Made by a program: the position numbers and the translations under genes. Of a stretch of 48,567 nt of DNA, positions 8,890 to 17,524 are shown one piece after another. The stretch is from a bacterium. GTDB taxonomy: Bacteria > Patescibacteriota > Minisyncoccia > Minisyncoccales > UBA10102. The stretch lies in assembly GCA_030698665.1 (NCBI GenBank), contig JAUYMI010000021.1, positions 1-48,567 of the forward strand, given 5' to 3'. Each line of letters starts with the position of its first letter. Within the stretch, counting starts at the first letter, position 1. The notes beneath the pieces were generated by a model. It saw nothing but the letters and a program-made list of their open reading frames with translations, made no database searches and was not told where the DNA came from.

Positions 8890-9243
8890 ATGGGAAAGAT
8901 ACTGAAACAAGAACAGAAGGAAAGGAGGAGCTCAAGGGTGCGCTCTCGCGTACAGGGGACTCATGAACGCCCCCGTCTCTCGGTTTTCCGTTCCAATAAA
9001 CACATCTCTCTTCAGCTCATTGACGACGCCACGGGAAAGACCATTGTCTCAGTCAAGGATAGTGAGCTTGGAGCTTCAGTGCGTCTTGGTCAGGAAACCT
9101 CCCGCAAGCTTGGACAACTGATTGCCGAAAAGGCAAAAAAGGCGAAGATAGAGCAGGCAGTGTTTGATCGGGGACCCTATCGTTATCACGGAAACGTCAA
9201 GGCGGTAGCCGAGGGAGCGAGAGAAGGAGGATTGAAACTCTAG
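8890..9243 (+). CDS. rplR: 50S ribosomal protein L18
   Basis: RPRLSVFRSNKHISLQLIDDATGKT...FDRGPYRYHGNVKAVAEGAREGGL. Confidence 0.96.
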   Translation: MGKILKQEQKERRSSRVRSRVQGTHERPRLSVFRSNKHISLQLIDDATGKTIVSVKDSELGASVRLGQETSRKLGQLIAEKAKKAKIEQAVFDRGPYRYHGNVKAVAEGAREGGLKL

Positions 9244-9247
9244 AACC

Positions 9248-9757
9248 ATGGAACGAAGAGGACCACAACAGCAACGAGACCAACGGGGAGATCGCAGGCC
9301 CAGAAGGCCCAGGGAAGAAAAGGAGTTTGACTCAAAGCTCTTGGATTTGGCGCGCGTCACGAGAGTCACTGGGGGTGGACGAAAGTTCCGTTTCCGCGCG
9401 ACCATTGTTATCGGAGACAAGAAGGGGAGAGTCGGAGTCGGCGTGGCTAAGGGATTGGACGTGGCGCAGGCCGTAGCTAAGGCCTCAAAGCAGGCAGAGA
9501 AGGCGCTGATCACCGTTCCCATGGTGGACGGCACCATCCCTCATGAGGTGTCAGCGAAGTTTGGAGCTTCCAAGGTGCTCTTGCGTCCCCAGGAGAAGGG
9601 TAGGGGATTGGTTGCCGGGGGAGCGGTACGCGTCATCTGCGAGAAGGCGGGGATTCATGACATCTCAGCAAAGTTCACAAGCCGTACGAGCAACCAGCTC
9701 AACAATGCCATGGCGACAATTCACGCACTGTCGAAACTTCAGAAACCAAAACCATGA
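9248..9757 (+). CDS. rpsE: 30S ribosomal protein S5
   Basis: RVTRVTGGGRKFRFRATIVIGDKKGRVGVGVAK. Confidence 0.97.
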   Translation: MERRGPQQQRDQRGDRRPRRPREEKEFDSKLLDLARVTRVTGGGRKFRFRATIVIGDKKGRVGVGVAKGLDVAQAVAKASKQAEKALITVPMVDGTIPHEVSAKFGASKVLLRPQEKGRGLVAGGAVRVICEKAGIHDISAKFTSRTSNQLNNAMATIHALSKLQKPKP

Positions 9758-10173
9758 GAGCACACGAACTCCGTCCACAGCACGCAAAGAAATCCTCAAA
9801 GAGGATTGGCCGAGGAGGCAAGCGCGGCACGTATTCGGGACGTGGCATGAAGGGACAAAAGTCCAGGTCCGGCGCCAGGTTTCAGCCGCTGGTCAGGGAG
9901 TCAATCAAGCGGTATCATAAGCTCAGAGGATACCGGGCAAGATCGGGTTCTACTCTTCCGTCTTTCAATCTTGGCGTCCTAGAGAAGAACTTTCAGGCCG
10001 GGGAGACGGTGAGTCCAGCTGAGCTGGTAAAGCGGGGTTTGGCGCCCAGGGGTGCAAAACTCGTGAAGCTTTTGGGATCAGGAGAACTCACCAAGGCGCT
10101 CACGGTTGAGGGGTGCGGGTGTTCAGCTACCGCAAAAGCTGCAATTGAGAAGGCAGGAGGATCGGTGAAATGA
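9754..10173 (+). CDS. rplO: 50S ribosomal protein L15
   Basis: KRIGRGGKRGTYSGRGMKGQKSRSG; directly overlaps rpsE (no rpmD between). Confidence 0.95.
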   Translation: MRAHELRPQHAKKSSKRIGRGGKRGTYSGRGMKGQKSRSGARFQPLVRESIKRYHKLRGYRARSGSTLPSFNLGVLEKNFQAGETVSPAELVKRGLAPRGAKLVKLLGSGELTKALTVEGCGCSATAKAAIEKAGGSVK

Positions 10174-11450
10174 ATTTCTTAAACTTTGCTTCAAAAATCT
10201 GGAAACTGAAGGAGCTCCGGATAAAGGTGCTCTTTGTCTTGGCGGTGTTCGCTCTGTTCCGCATTATGGCGAACATCCCCATTCCGGAGGTTGATGCTGA
10301 GCGCCTGAGACAGTTTTTCTCGGGCAATCAGCTCTTCGGCCTCCTCAATGTCTTTACGGGAGGGGCCTTGGACAGTTTGTCCATCGTCATGCTCGGGGTG
10401 GGGCCGTACATCACCGCCACTATTATCATGCAGCTTTCAACTATGATCTTTCCTCCCTTAGAGCGCCTGTACAAGGAGGAGGGAGAGCAGGGGAGAGCCA
10501 AGTTCAACCAGTACGGACGCCTCCTGACCATTCCCTTCGCTCTCCTGCAGGGATACGGCTTCCTCACTCTCCTGTCTCGAGAGGGAGCTGTCTCCATGGT
10601 TTCTCCTCTGAGTTGGCTGGTTGCCCTCTCAACCATCACGGCCGGCACCGTCCTGCTCATGTGGTTGGGTGAGCTGATTACGGAGAAGGGGATCGGGAAC
10701 GGCGTTTCCCTCTTGATCTTTGCCGGTATAGTTGCCTCCCTCCCGAGCTCTCTCGGCCAGCTTTTCTTCGGATGGGACCTCACAAGGCTCCTGCCGTACA
10801 CGGCGTTCTTTCTCATGGCAGTTGCCATCATAGCCGGAGTGGTCTTCATCACAGAGGCGAGGCGCAACATTCCCGTTTCCTACGCCAAGCGCGTGCGGGG
10901 CAACAAGCTCTATGGAGGAGCCTCCACCTATCTGCCTTTGTCCGTGAACCCAGCTGGCGTCATTCCTATTATTTTTGCCCTGTCCATTCTGCTCTTTCCG
11001 GGCATGATCGCCTCCTTTTTTGCCGGCGCTTCAGGAGTCCTGGGAACTGTGATGTCTGCCGTTCAGGGATTCTTTGCTAACCCTTGGGCATACGGGATCT
11101 CGTACTTCCTGCTCGTCGGGCTCTTCACCTATTTTTACACCGCGGTGACCTTTGACCCCAAGGCGATTTCCTCCAATCTCCAAAAATCGGGGGGTTTCAT
11201 TCCTGGAGTTCGGCCAGGGGAGTCAACGGCAAACTTTCTCTACTTTATCTTGAACCGGGTCCTGCTCATTGGGGCCTTGTTCCTGGGAGTGGTTGCTGTA
11301 CTTCCTTCAATCGTGCAGGGTCTCACCGGCGTTCAGGCGCTGGACTTCCTGGTCGGGGGAACCGCCCTCCTCATCTTGGTCTCAGTTGCCCTAGACACCA
11401 TGCGTCAGATCAGATCTCAAGTGCAGATGCGGGAATATGACACTCTTTGA
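10170..11450 (+). CDS. secY: Preprotein translocase subunit SecY
   Basis: Polytopic membrane protein with SecY motifs (LGVGPYITATIIMQL; TEARRNIPVSYAKR; NPAGVIPIIFA). Confidence 0.97.
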   Translation: MNFLNFASKIWKLKELRIKVLFVLAVFALFRIMANIPIPEVDAERLRQFFSGNQLFGLLNVFTGGALDSLSIVMLGVGPYITATIIMQLSTMIFPPLERLYKEEGEQGRAKFNQYGRLLTIPFALLQGYGFLTLLSREGAVSMVSPLSWLVALSTITAGTVLLMWLGELITEKGIGNGVSLLIFAGIVASLPSSLGQLFFGWDLTRLLPYTAFFLMAVAIIAGVVFITEARRNIPVSYAKRVRGNKLYGGASTYLPLSVNPAGVIPIIFALSILLFPGMIASFFAGASGVLGTVMSAVQGFFANPWAYGISYFLLVGLFTYFYTAVTFDPKAISSNLQKSGGFIPGVRPGESTANFLYFILNRVLLIGALFLGVVAVLPSIVQGLTGVQALDFLVGGTALLILVSVALDTMRQIRSQVQMREYDTL

Positions 11451-12030
11451 GGATAAACGCCCCGCCTTTTTCATTCTTCTCGGGCGTTCGGGTTCTGGAA
11501 AAGGAACGCAGGCTAATCTATTGGAAGAGAAGTTTGGCTTGGCTCACATTAGTTCTGGGGCCTTGCTACGGGAGCGCACGAAGACGGACGACTTTGTCGG
11601 CAGGAAGCTCCACTCCATTATGGACAGAGGGGATCTGGTTCCAACGCCTATGGTCTTCCAGCTCTGGATGTCGGCCCTAGAGCGTCTTCACGAACAACAG
11701 GACCTCAAGGGCGTCTTGCTTGATGGCTCTCCACGCAAGCTCTACGAGGCCCATATGCTAGATGAAGCGCTGGCCTTTTACGGATGGGACAAGAACCTCG
11801 TGGTCCTCAACATTGATATCTCGCCTGGCGAGTCAATGGAGCGCCTTCTCAAACGCGGAAGGCACGACGACGACCGAGATGATATTCAGCGCAGACTTGA
11901 TATCTTTGAGGAAGATGTTATTCCCGCCCTGAATTTCTATCGGGCAAAGGGGGTAGTGGTGGATATCAACGGGGAGCAGTCCGTTGAGGACGTTCATCAA
12001 GAGATTCTGTCTAAGCTCGGCGTTGCATGA
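11437..12030 (+). CDS. adk: Adenylate kinase (short, LID-less form)
   Basis: LLGRSGSGKGTQANLLEEKFGLAHISSGALLRE; follows secY. Confidence 0.88.
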   Translation: MTLFEDKRPAFFILLGRSGSGKGTQANLLEEKFGLAHISSGALLRERTKTDDFVGRKLHSIMDRGDLVPTPMVFQLWMSALERLHEQQDLKGVLLDGSPRKLYEAHMLDEALAFYGWDKNLVVLNIDISPGESMERLLKRGRHDDDRDDIQRRLDIFEEDVIPALNFYRAKGVVVDINGEQSVEDVHQEILSKLGVA

Positions 12031-12779
12031 TCAAGACGAAAGAAGAGATTCTGGCCATGCGGGAGGGCGGCAGGATGTTGGCTGACATTCTGTCTTTGCT
12101 TTTAGCTCAGGTTCGCCCTGGGATCATGACCAAGGAACTGGACAGAGCGGCTGAGTCGCTGATTCTCAAGGCAGGGGCTAAGTCGGCGTTCAAGGGATAC
12201 GAAGGATTCCCTGCAACCTTGTGCACTTGTGTGAACGAGGAGTTCGTGCACGCGGTTCCCTCAGACCGGGTTCTCAAAGAAGGAGACATCGTCACCCTGG
12301 ATATCGGCCTCATCTTCAAAGATATGTATCTGGATATGGCACGCACGGTTCCCGTGGGCGAGGTGTCCAGAGAGGCGCGGCGTCTCATCCGCGTCACCAA
12401 AAAGGCGGGGAAGCTTGCCCTCAAAAAGATTCGGCCCGGTGGCACGCTGGGAGATATCGGGAACACGATTGAGCGCCTGGCCAAGGATCAGGGGTATGGG
12501 ATAGCCCAGGGCTTGTGCGGGCACGGCATCGGAAGAGAACTGCACGAGGAACCAAAGGTGTTCAACGAAGGCAAGCGGCACGCGGGACTCAAGCTGAAGG
12601 AGGGCATGGTGATCTGCGTTGAGCCCATGTTCGCTGAGGGATCCGGGGAGTTAGAAAAGATGGAGGACGGGAGCGGGTTCAAGACGAAGGACGGCTCCCT
12701 CTCGGCTCACTTTGAAGACACGATTGCCGTGACCGCAGATGGATGCGAGGTGCTCACGAGAATCAGAAGCGGGGAGTAG
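12027..12779 (+). CDS. map: Methionine aminopeptidase type I
   Basis: MIKTKEEILAMREGGRML...CGHGIGRELHEEP...EDTIAVTADGCEVLT. Confidence 0.96.
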   Translation: MIKTKEEILAMREGGRMLADILSLLLAQVRPGIMTKELDRAAESLILKAGAKSAFKGYEGFPATLCTCVNEEFVHAVPSDRVLKEGDIVTLDIGLIFKDMYLDMARTVPVGEVSREARRLIRVTKKAGKLALKKIRPGGTLGDIGNTIERLAKDQGYGIAQGLCGHGIGRELHEEPKVFNEGKRHAGLKLKEGMVICVEPMFAEGSGELEKMEDGSGFKTKDGSLSAHFEDTIAVTADGCEVLTRIRSGE

Positions 12780-12790
12780 CCCCGTTTTTT
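12770..12790 (+). terminator. Rho-independent terminator overlapping the map stop codon
   Basis: CGGGG-agTAG-CCCCG-TTTTTT. Confidence 0.85.
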
Positions 12791-12796
12791 GATTCT

Positions 12797-12805
12797 TGGT
12801 ATACT
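12797..12805 (+). promoter_or_regulatory. Extended -10 promoter, 9 nt from ATG
   Basis: TGG-TATACT, then 9 nt to ATG 12815. Confidence 0.6.
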
Positions 12806-12814
12806 GGTTCTTGT

Positions 12815-13525
12815 ATGATTCGTCTCTCTGTCATCATTCCCGCGTACAACGAGGAAAAGCGCTTGCCCGGAACCCTTCAAGAGGTGGGAGGGTATCTGGC
12901 CGGGCAGTTGTATGAATCTGAGATCATTGTGGTTTCAGACGGGTCAAAGGACGGAACAGCGGAGGCCGCAAAGAAGGCAGGAGTCATGGTCATAGACAGG
13001 AAGGAAAATCGGGGGAAGGGATACTCGGTGAGAGAGGGAATGCTTGCCTCGTCAGGGGAGATACGATTGTTCATGGACGCTGACAACGCGACCAGTGTGG
13101 ATCACATTGAAAAAATGTTTCCTGAGTTTGAGAAGGGAGCTGGTGTTGTGATTGGCTCGCGCGATATTGCGGGAGCGGTCATTGCGGTTCCTCAATTCTG
13201 GCTCAGGAGGCGGCTTGGGGATGTCTTTAACCTCATTGTGCAGGTGGTCTCCGGGCTCTGGGGCATCTGGGACACCCAGTGCGGCTTTAAGGCCTTTTCG
13301 GCCAAAGCAGCCAAGGATATTTTTCCTTCAGTGAGAATTGATAGGTGGGCATTTGACGTGGAGCTTCTCGTGCTGGCTGGCAAGCGCGGCTACGGCATCA
13401 AACAGGTTCCGGTGAGATGGGTGAATGATCCTGACAGCAAGGTCAAGTTTTCCGGGATGGTCCGTATGCTCCTTGAGGTATTTCAGATAAGACTCAATAT
13501 GATTCTTGGGGTATATGACAGATAA
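12815..13525 (+). CDS. Family 2 glycosyltransferase (dolichyl-phosphate glucosyl/mannosyltransferase-like)
   Basis: SVIIPAYNEEKRLPGTL...VVSDGSKDGTAE...MDADNATSVDHIEKM. Confidence 0.88.
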   Translation: MIRLSVIIPAYNEEKRLPGTLQEVGGYLAGQLYESEIIVVSDGSKDGTAEAAKKAGVMVIDRKENRGKGYSVREGMLASSGEIRLFMDADNATSVDHIEKMFPEFEKGAGVVIGSRDIAGAVIAVPQFWLRRRLGDVFNLIVQVVSGLWGIWDTQCGFKAFSAKAAKDIFPSVRIDRWAFDVELLVLAGKRGYGIKQVPVRWVNDPDSKVKFSGMVRMLLEVFQIRLNMILGVYDR

Positions 13526-14543
13526 AGAGAAAAAGCACTCCGAGCTGCGACTGGACCTGGTTTCCAAGGACTGGGTTGTCATTGCAACATCCAGGGCAAG
13601 AGGAAAGAGGCCTTTTGAAGAAAGGCGCATTCCTCTGGATGACTCATTGGAGAAGTGCCCGTTTGAAACTATGGCAAAGCAGGAGTCCCCGACGCTTGCC
13701 TATCTGCACGGAGAGCAGGTGATGCTCCCTCAGAGCGGTTCTTCCCCAAAGGACTGGACCACAATCTCCATTCCTAACAAGTATCCTGCTTTCTTTCCGC
13801 AAAAAGCCCTCAAGACCAAGCTCGTGGGGCCGTACTCTGTCATGCAGGGGGTTGGATACCACGAGGTCATTGTCACGCGCCATCACAGAAAGGAGATCCC
13901 GGATCTCCCGCTCCCGCTAGTGAAAGAGCTCTTTGATTTGTATCAAAAGCGCTACCTTGAGGTGATGAATGTGGAGCTCATCAATCACATAGCCATTTTC
14001 AAGAACAAGGGTTTCTATGCAGGAGCCTCCTTGTTTCACCCTCACTCCCAACTCATCGCCAATCCCGTGCTGGATCCCGACCTGAGGCGCAGTCTGAATG
14101 GTTCGGCTTCATACTATGCAGAGCACGCGACGTGCGCCCACTGCGTGATGCTGGAGTGGGACCTGAAAGACAAAAAGCGGGTTGTCTTTGAAAATGAGCG
14201 CATGGCAGTGATCTGTCCCTTTGCTCCCCGCGGCATCTTTGAGATGCGCATTATTCCCAAAGAGCACTCAGCATACTTTGAGTGGATCACGGAAGAGGAA
14301 AAGGTGGCGCTGGCTGAGGCCTTCCAGGTTGCCCTGAGAAAGCTCAAAAAGGCGATGCGAGATCCTGACTACAACTACTTTTTGCACACGGCCCCGGCTG
14401 ACCGCCAGAAGTACGACCACTATCACTGGCACTGGGAGATTTTGCCAAAGACGATGAACTGGGGAGGGTTTGAAGTCGGAACCGGGATTCAAATATCAAC
14501 CATAGCGCCAGAAGAAGCAGCCGGAATTCTGCGTAAGAGCTGA
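13515..14543 (+). CDS. galT: Galactose-1-phosphate uridylyltransferase family (HIT-like)
   Basis: ELRLDLVSKDWVVIATSRARGKRP, KCPFE, LFHPHSQLIANP, HYHWHWEILP. Confidence 0.85.
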   Translation: MTDKEKKHSELRLDLVSKDWVVIATSRARGKRPFEERRIPLDDSLEKCPFETMAKQESPTLAYLHGEQVMLPQSGSSPKDWTTISIPNKYPAFFPQKALKTKLVGPYSVMQGVGYHEVIVTRHHRKEIPDLPLPLVKELFDLYQKRYLEVMNVELINHIAIFKNKGFYAGASLFHPHSQLIANPVLDPDLRRSLNGSASYYAEHATCAHCVMLEWDLKDKKRVVFENERMAVICPFAPRGIFEMRIIPKEHSAYFEWITEEEKVALAEAFQVALRKLKKAMRDPDYNYFLHTAPADRQKYDHYHWHWEILPKTMNWGGFEVGTGIQISTIAPEEAAGILRKS

Positions 14544-14545
14544 GT

Positions 14546-15163
14546 ATGGAAACCATCCTTGCTTATCTGGCAGCGTTCGTCATCTCCGTCATTGAGGCTA
14601 CGGGGTACACTGGCATCTTTATTCTGATGGCTGTCGAGTCAGCGAATATTCCCGTGCCTTCTGAGATCATCATGCCCTTTTCCGGTTTTCTCGTTGTGCG
14701 AGACAACCTGATGTTTTTTTGGGTGGTTGTGGCCGGCGCCCTTGGGAACCTGGCGGGCTCCCTTCTTTCATACTACGCGGCCCTCTGGGGAGGGCGCCCA
14801 TTCCTTGAACGATACGGCCGCTTCTTTTTCCTCTCCGGGACAGAGATTGGGTCAGCAGAACGCTTGTTTGAAAAGTACGGAACGGCAACGGTGTTTTTCT
14901 CCCGTTTGCTGCCGATCGTGCGCACCTTCATTTCATTTCCCGCGGGCTTGGCCCGCATGAACGTCTGGAAGTTTTCCTTGTATACTTTGGCAGGGTCCTT
15001 TCTCTGGAGTCTTCTTCTTACGTACCTCGGCTTTGTCGCGGGGGAGAATTGGGATATGCTGGAGACGTACTTTCGGAAGTTTGACTGGGCCATCGCGATT
15101 GTCTTGGCTGTTGGACTCGCATGGTTTGTGATCCATCGCGTCAAGCAAAGGCGGCATGAGTAA
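14546..15163 (+). CDS. DedA/SNARE-associated family membrane protein
   Basis: ESANIPVPSEIIMPFSGFLV; FFSRLLPIVRTFISFPAGLARM. Confidence 0.9.
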   Translation: METILAYLAAFVISVIEATGYTGIFILMAVESANIPVPSEIIMPFSGFLVVRDNLMFFWVVVAGALGNLAGSLLSYYAALWGGRPFLERYGRFFFLSGTEIGSAERLFEKYGTATVFFSRLLPIVRTFISFPAGLARMNVWKFSLYTLAGSFLWSLLLTYLGFVAGENWDMLETYFRKFDWAIAIVLAVGLAWFVIHRVKQRRHE

Positions 15164-15896
15164 GAAGTACTACATTGCAAACTGGAAGATGAATCCTGAC
15201 ACCCTCAGGGAAGCCCGGGCGCTGGCTTTGAGCGTGGCCAGGGGAGTGAAGGGGGTGAAAGGGGCTGAGGTCGTCATCTGCCCGTCCTTTGTGTTCCTGG
15301 GTGAGATTGGAGCCGCACCATTCATAAAGATCGGAGCTCAGGACTGCTTTTGGGAAAAGAAGGGGGCCTATACGGGGGAGGTTTCTCCAATCCAGCTCAG
15401 GGCTCTTGGGTGTTCCTACGTTATTCTTGGACACTCAGAACGCAGGCAGTATCTTGGTGAAACGGCAGAGCAGGTGAAAGCGAAGATTCGTATGGCTCTC
15501 GTAGCTGGCCTCAGGCCTGTTGTCTGCGTGGGCGAGGAGAAGAAGGGGAGCCACGTTCAGTTGGGGACTCGGCTCAAGCAATTAATCAAGGGACTGGATA
15601 GGAAGGATGCCCAGCGCCTTCTCGTGGTGTATGAGCCCGTCTGGGCCATCAGCACGACCAAGGGAGGGAGGGAGGCTGAAGCTTCTGATTTGGCAGGCCC
15701 CGTACGGGAGATACGAAGAGTTCTCAGAGCCCTCTTTGGTTCTCGCCCAGTTCCCGTGCTCTACGGGGGGAGCGTTGAGCCAGACAATGTAGCTGATTTC
15801 ATGGGTATTCAGGGTATTGACGGTGTGCTTGTTGGAGGAGCATCGTTGAAAGCTTCCGAGTTCTCGGCTCTTGTCAGAAAGGGGCAGGGCAGGTAG
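15156..15896 (+). CDS. tpiA: Triosephosphate isomerase
   Basis: YIANWKMNPDTL, VILGHSERRQYLGE, LVVYEPVWAIST, PVLYGGSVEPDN. Confidence 0.96.
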   Translation: MSKKYYIANWKMNPDTLREARALALSVARGVKGVKGAEVVICPSFVFLGEIGAAPFIKIGAQDCFWEKKGAYTGEVSPIQLRALGCSYVILGHSERRQYLGETAEQVKAKIRMALVAGLRPVVCVGEEKKGSHVQLGTRLKQLIKGLDRKDAQRLLVVYEPVWAISTTKGGREAEASDLAGPVREIRRVLRALFGSRPVPVLYGGSVEPDNVADFMGIQGIDGVLVGGASLKASEFSALVRKGQGR

Positions 15897-15906
15897 GATA
15901 TGCCGT

Positions 15907-16407
15907 ATGGAAACAATCTTTGCTGGCACGTTCTACAACCCCACAAAGGGGGTCATGAGTTTTACAAAAGCAATTGACGAGATGGTCAGCTATATGCGAG
16001 AGGACCCCGAGAAAGCATATGAGGTCATCGTGGGCTGCGACTCTTCTGCCACAGCAGAGCCCACTTTTCCTTTGGTCATGGTTGTCTTGAGGAGAGGAGA
16101 GGGCGGGCGCTTCTTTCTCCAACGGGTCAGATATCCTGAGGGGCGCAAATTCTACAACCTGCATGACAGAATTCTCCAGGAGGTTCTCCTTTCGTGCGAA
16201 CTCGCCCTTGAGCTGAGGAGCGTTCTGCAAAAGCCCGCAGAGGGTCTCAAGTATGAGTTTGAGTACATCCATGCTGATATAGGCCAGCACGGGAAGACCA
16301 AAGACATGATCCGCGAAGTGACAGGACTCATCCGGGGGAACGGATTTGAGCCGAGAATCAAGCCTGAGTCCTTTGCCGCTTCCTCGGTAGCTGACAGGTT
16401 CTCGTGA
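15907..16407 (+). CDS. YkuK-like (DUF458) RNase H-like protein
   Basis: FYNPTKGVMSFTKAIDEMVSYMREDPEKAYEVIVGCDSSAT...IHADIG; start at ATG 15907. Confidence 0.75.
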   Translation: METIFAGTFYNPTKGVMSFTKAIDEMVSYMREDPEKAYEVIVGCDSSATAEPTFPLVMVVLRRGEGGRFFLQRVRYPEGRKFYNLHDRILQEVLLSCELALELRSVLQKPAEGLKYEFEYIHADIGQHGKTKDMIREVTGLIRGNGFEPRIKPESFAASSVADRFS

Positions 16408-16430
16408 GATAGGCTCTGGCTGTTGGTGCC

Positions 16431-16460
16431 TTGCAAAAATGCCAAACTATGGCATAACAT
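16431..16460 (+). promoter_or_regulatory. mnmA promoter containing a perfect inverted repeat
   Basis: TTGCAA (16431-16436) and CATAAC/TAACAT near 16453-16460; ATGCCA-aacta-TGGCAT (16439-16455) lies between. Confidence 0.5.
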
Positions 16461-16464
16461 TGAT

Positions 16465-17481
16465 ATGAACAAGAGAGTGGTTGTTGCATTGTCCGGCGGG
16501 GTTGATTCTTCCGTCGCCTCGGCTCTCCTGAAAAAGGAGGGCTTTGAGGTCATTGGCGTTCATCTCAGGTGCTGGACCGAAGGGGATCACTGTACGTCTG
16601 TCGAAGACGAGCGCATGGCAAGGGCCGTGGCCTCGCATCTCGGCATTCCCTTTTATGTTCTGGACCTGGTGGATGAGTACCAAGAGAGAGTCATCTCGTA
16701 CCTTATTGAGGGGTATGAGAAGGGAGAGACCCCGAATCCTGACGTTATGTGCAACAGGGAGATTAAGTTCGGGCTCCTCTTTGAGAAGGCCATGGATTTG
16801 GGCGCTGAGTATCTTGCCACCGGGCACTATGCCAGGATACGGAATGGGAGGATTGCGGAAGCCGCAGACCGCAACAAAGACCAGTCATACTTTCTTGCCC
16901 GCGTTTCTCCCCGTGTGCTCGCGCGCGTGCTCTTTCCTCTTGGAGAGTACACAAAACCCCAGGTGAGGAAACTGGCAAAGAAGTTTGGGCTCCCAACGGC
17001 CGAACGCCCCGACAGCCAGGGCCTGTGCTTCATTGGCAAGCTGGATTTTGAAGAGTTTTTAAAGAGCCGGATTCCAGCAAAGAAAGGCAGGATTATTGAC
17101 ACTAAGGGGAAGCTTTTGGGAACTCACCAGGGGGCGTTCGCCTACACCATTGGGCAGAGAAGAGGAATCGGGCTTTCCGGGGGTCCTTGGTTCGTCGTGG
17201 CAAAGGACGTGAGAAAGAACCTCCTTGTCGTGAGCCGGGACGAGAAAGATTTGGAAACGAGCGAGAGCGAGATACGGGATATTCAGTGGTTCTCTCAAGC
17301 CTTAGGGGAGCTGAGAGTGAAGGTTCGCTACCGCCAGCCGGGGGTGCGAGCAAGGTTCGTGGGGGGAATGGAGGGTTCGGGAAAACTTGTTTTTGCTTCA
17401 GCTCAGCGGGCCGTCGCGTCGGGGCAGATTGCGGCCATGTACTCTGATGAAGAACTCGTGGGAGCGGGGGTCTTTGTGTAA
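16465..17481 (+). CDS. mnmA: tRNA-specific 2-thiouridylase MnmA
   Basis: VVVALSGGVDSSVAS...TPNPDVMCNREIKFG...DSQGLCFIG. Confidence 0.96.
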   Translation: MNKRVVVALSGGVDSSVASALLKKEGFEVIGVHLRCWTEGDHCTSVEDERMARAVASHLGIPFYVLDLVDEYQERVISYLIEGYEKGETPNPDVMCNREIKFGLLFEKAMDLGAEYLATGHYARIRNGRIAEAADRNKDQSYFLARVSPRVLARVLFPLGEYTKPQVRKLAKKFGLPTAERPDSQGLCFIGKLDFEEFLKSRIPAKKGRIIDTKGKLLGTHQGAFAYTIGQRRGIGLSGGPWFVVAKDVRKNLLVVSRDEKDLETSESEIRDIQWFSQALGELRVKVRYRQPGVRARFVGGMEGSGKLVFASAQRAVASGQIAAMYSDEELVGAGVFV

Positions 17482-17507
17482 TCCGGCTTTTTGAGAATCT
17501 CTTTTTC

Positions 17508-17516
17508 TGATATACT
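17508..17516 (+). promoter_or_regulatory. Extended -10 promoter of alaS
   Basis: TGA-TATACT, 8 nt to ATG 17525. Confidence 0.55.
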
Positions 17517-17524
17517 TTCCTCAT

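Noticed and set aside
10328-10870. 180-aa minus-strand ORF antisense to secY
   Set aside because: Shadow ORF of secY.
17491-17506. GAGAATCTC-TTTTT downstream of mnmA as a terminator
   Set aside because: The palindrome is too short for a stable stem-loop.
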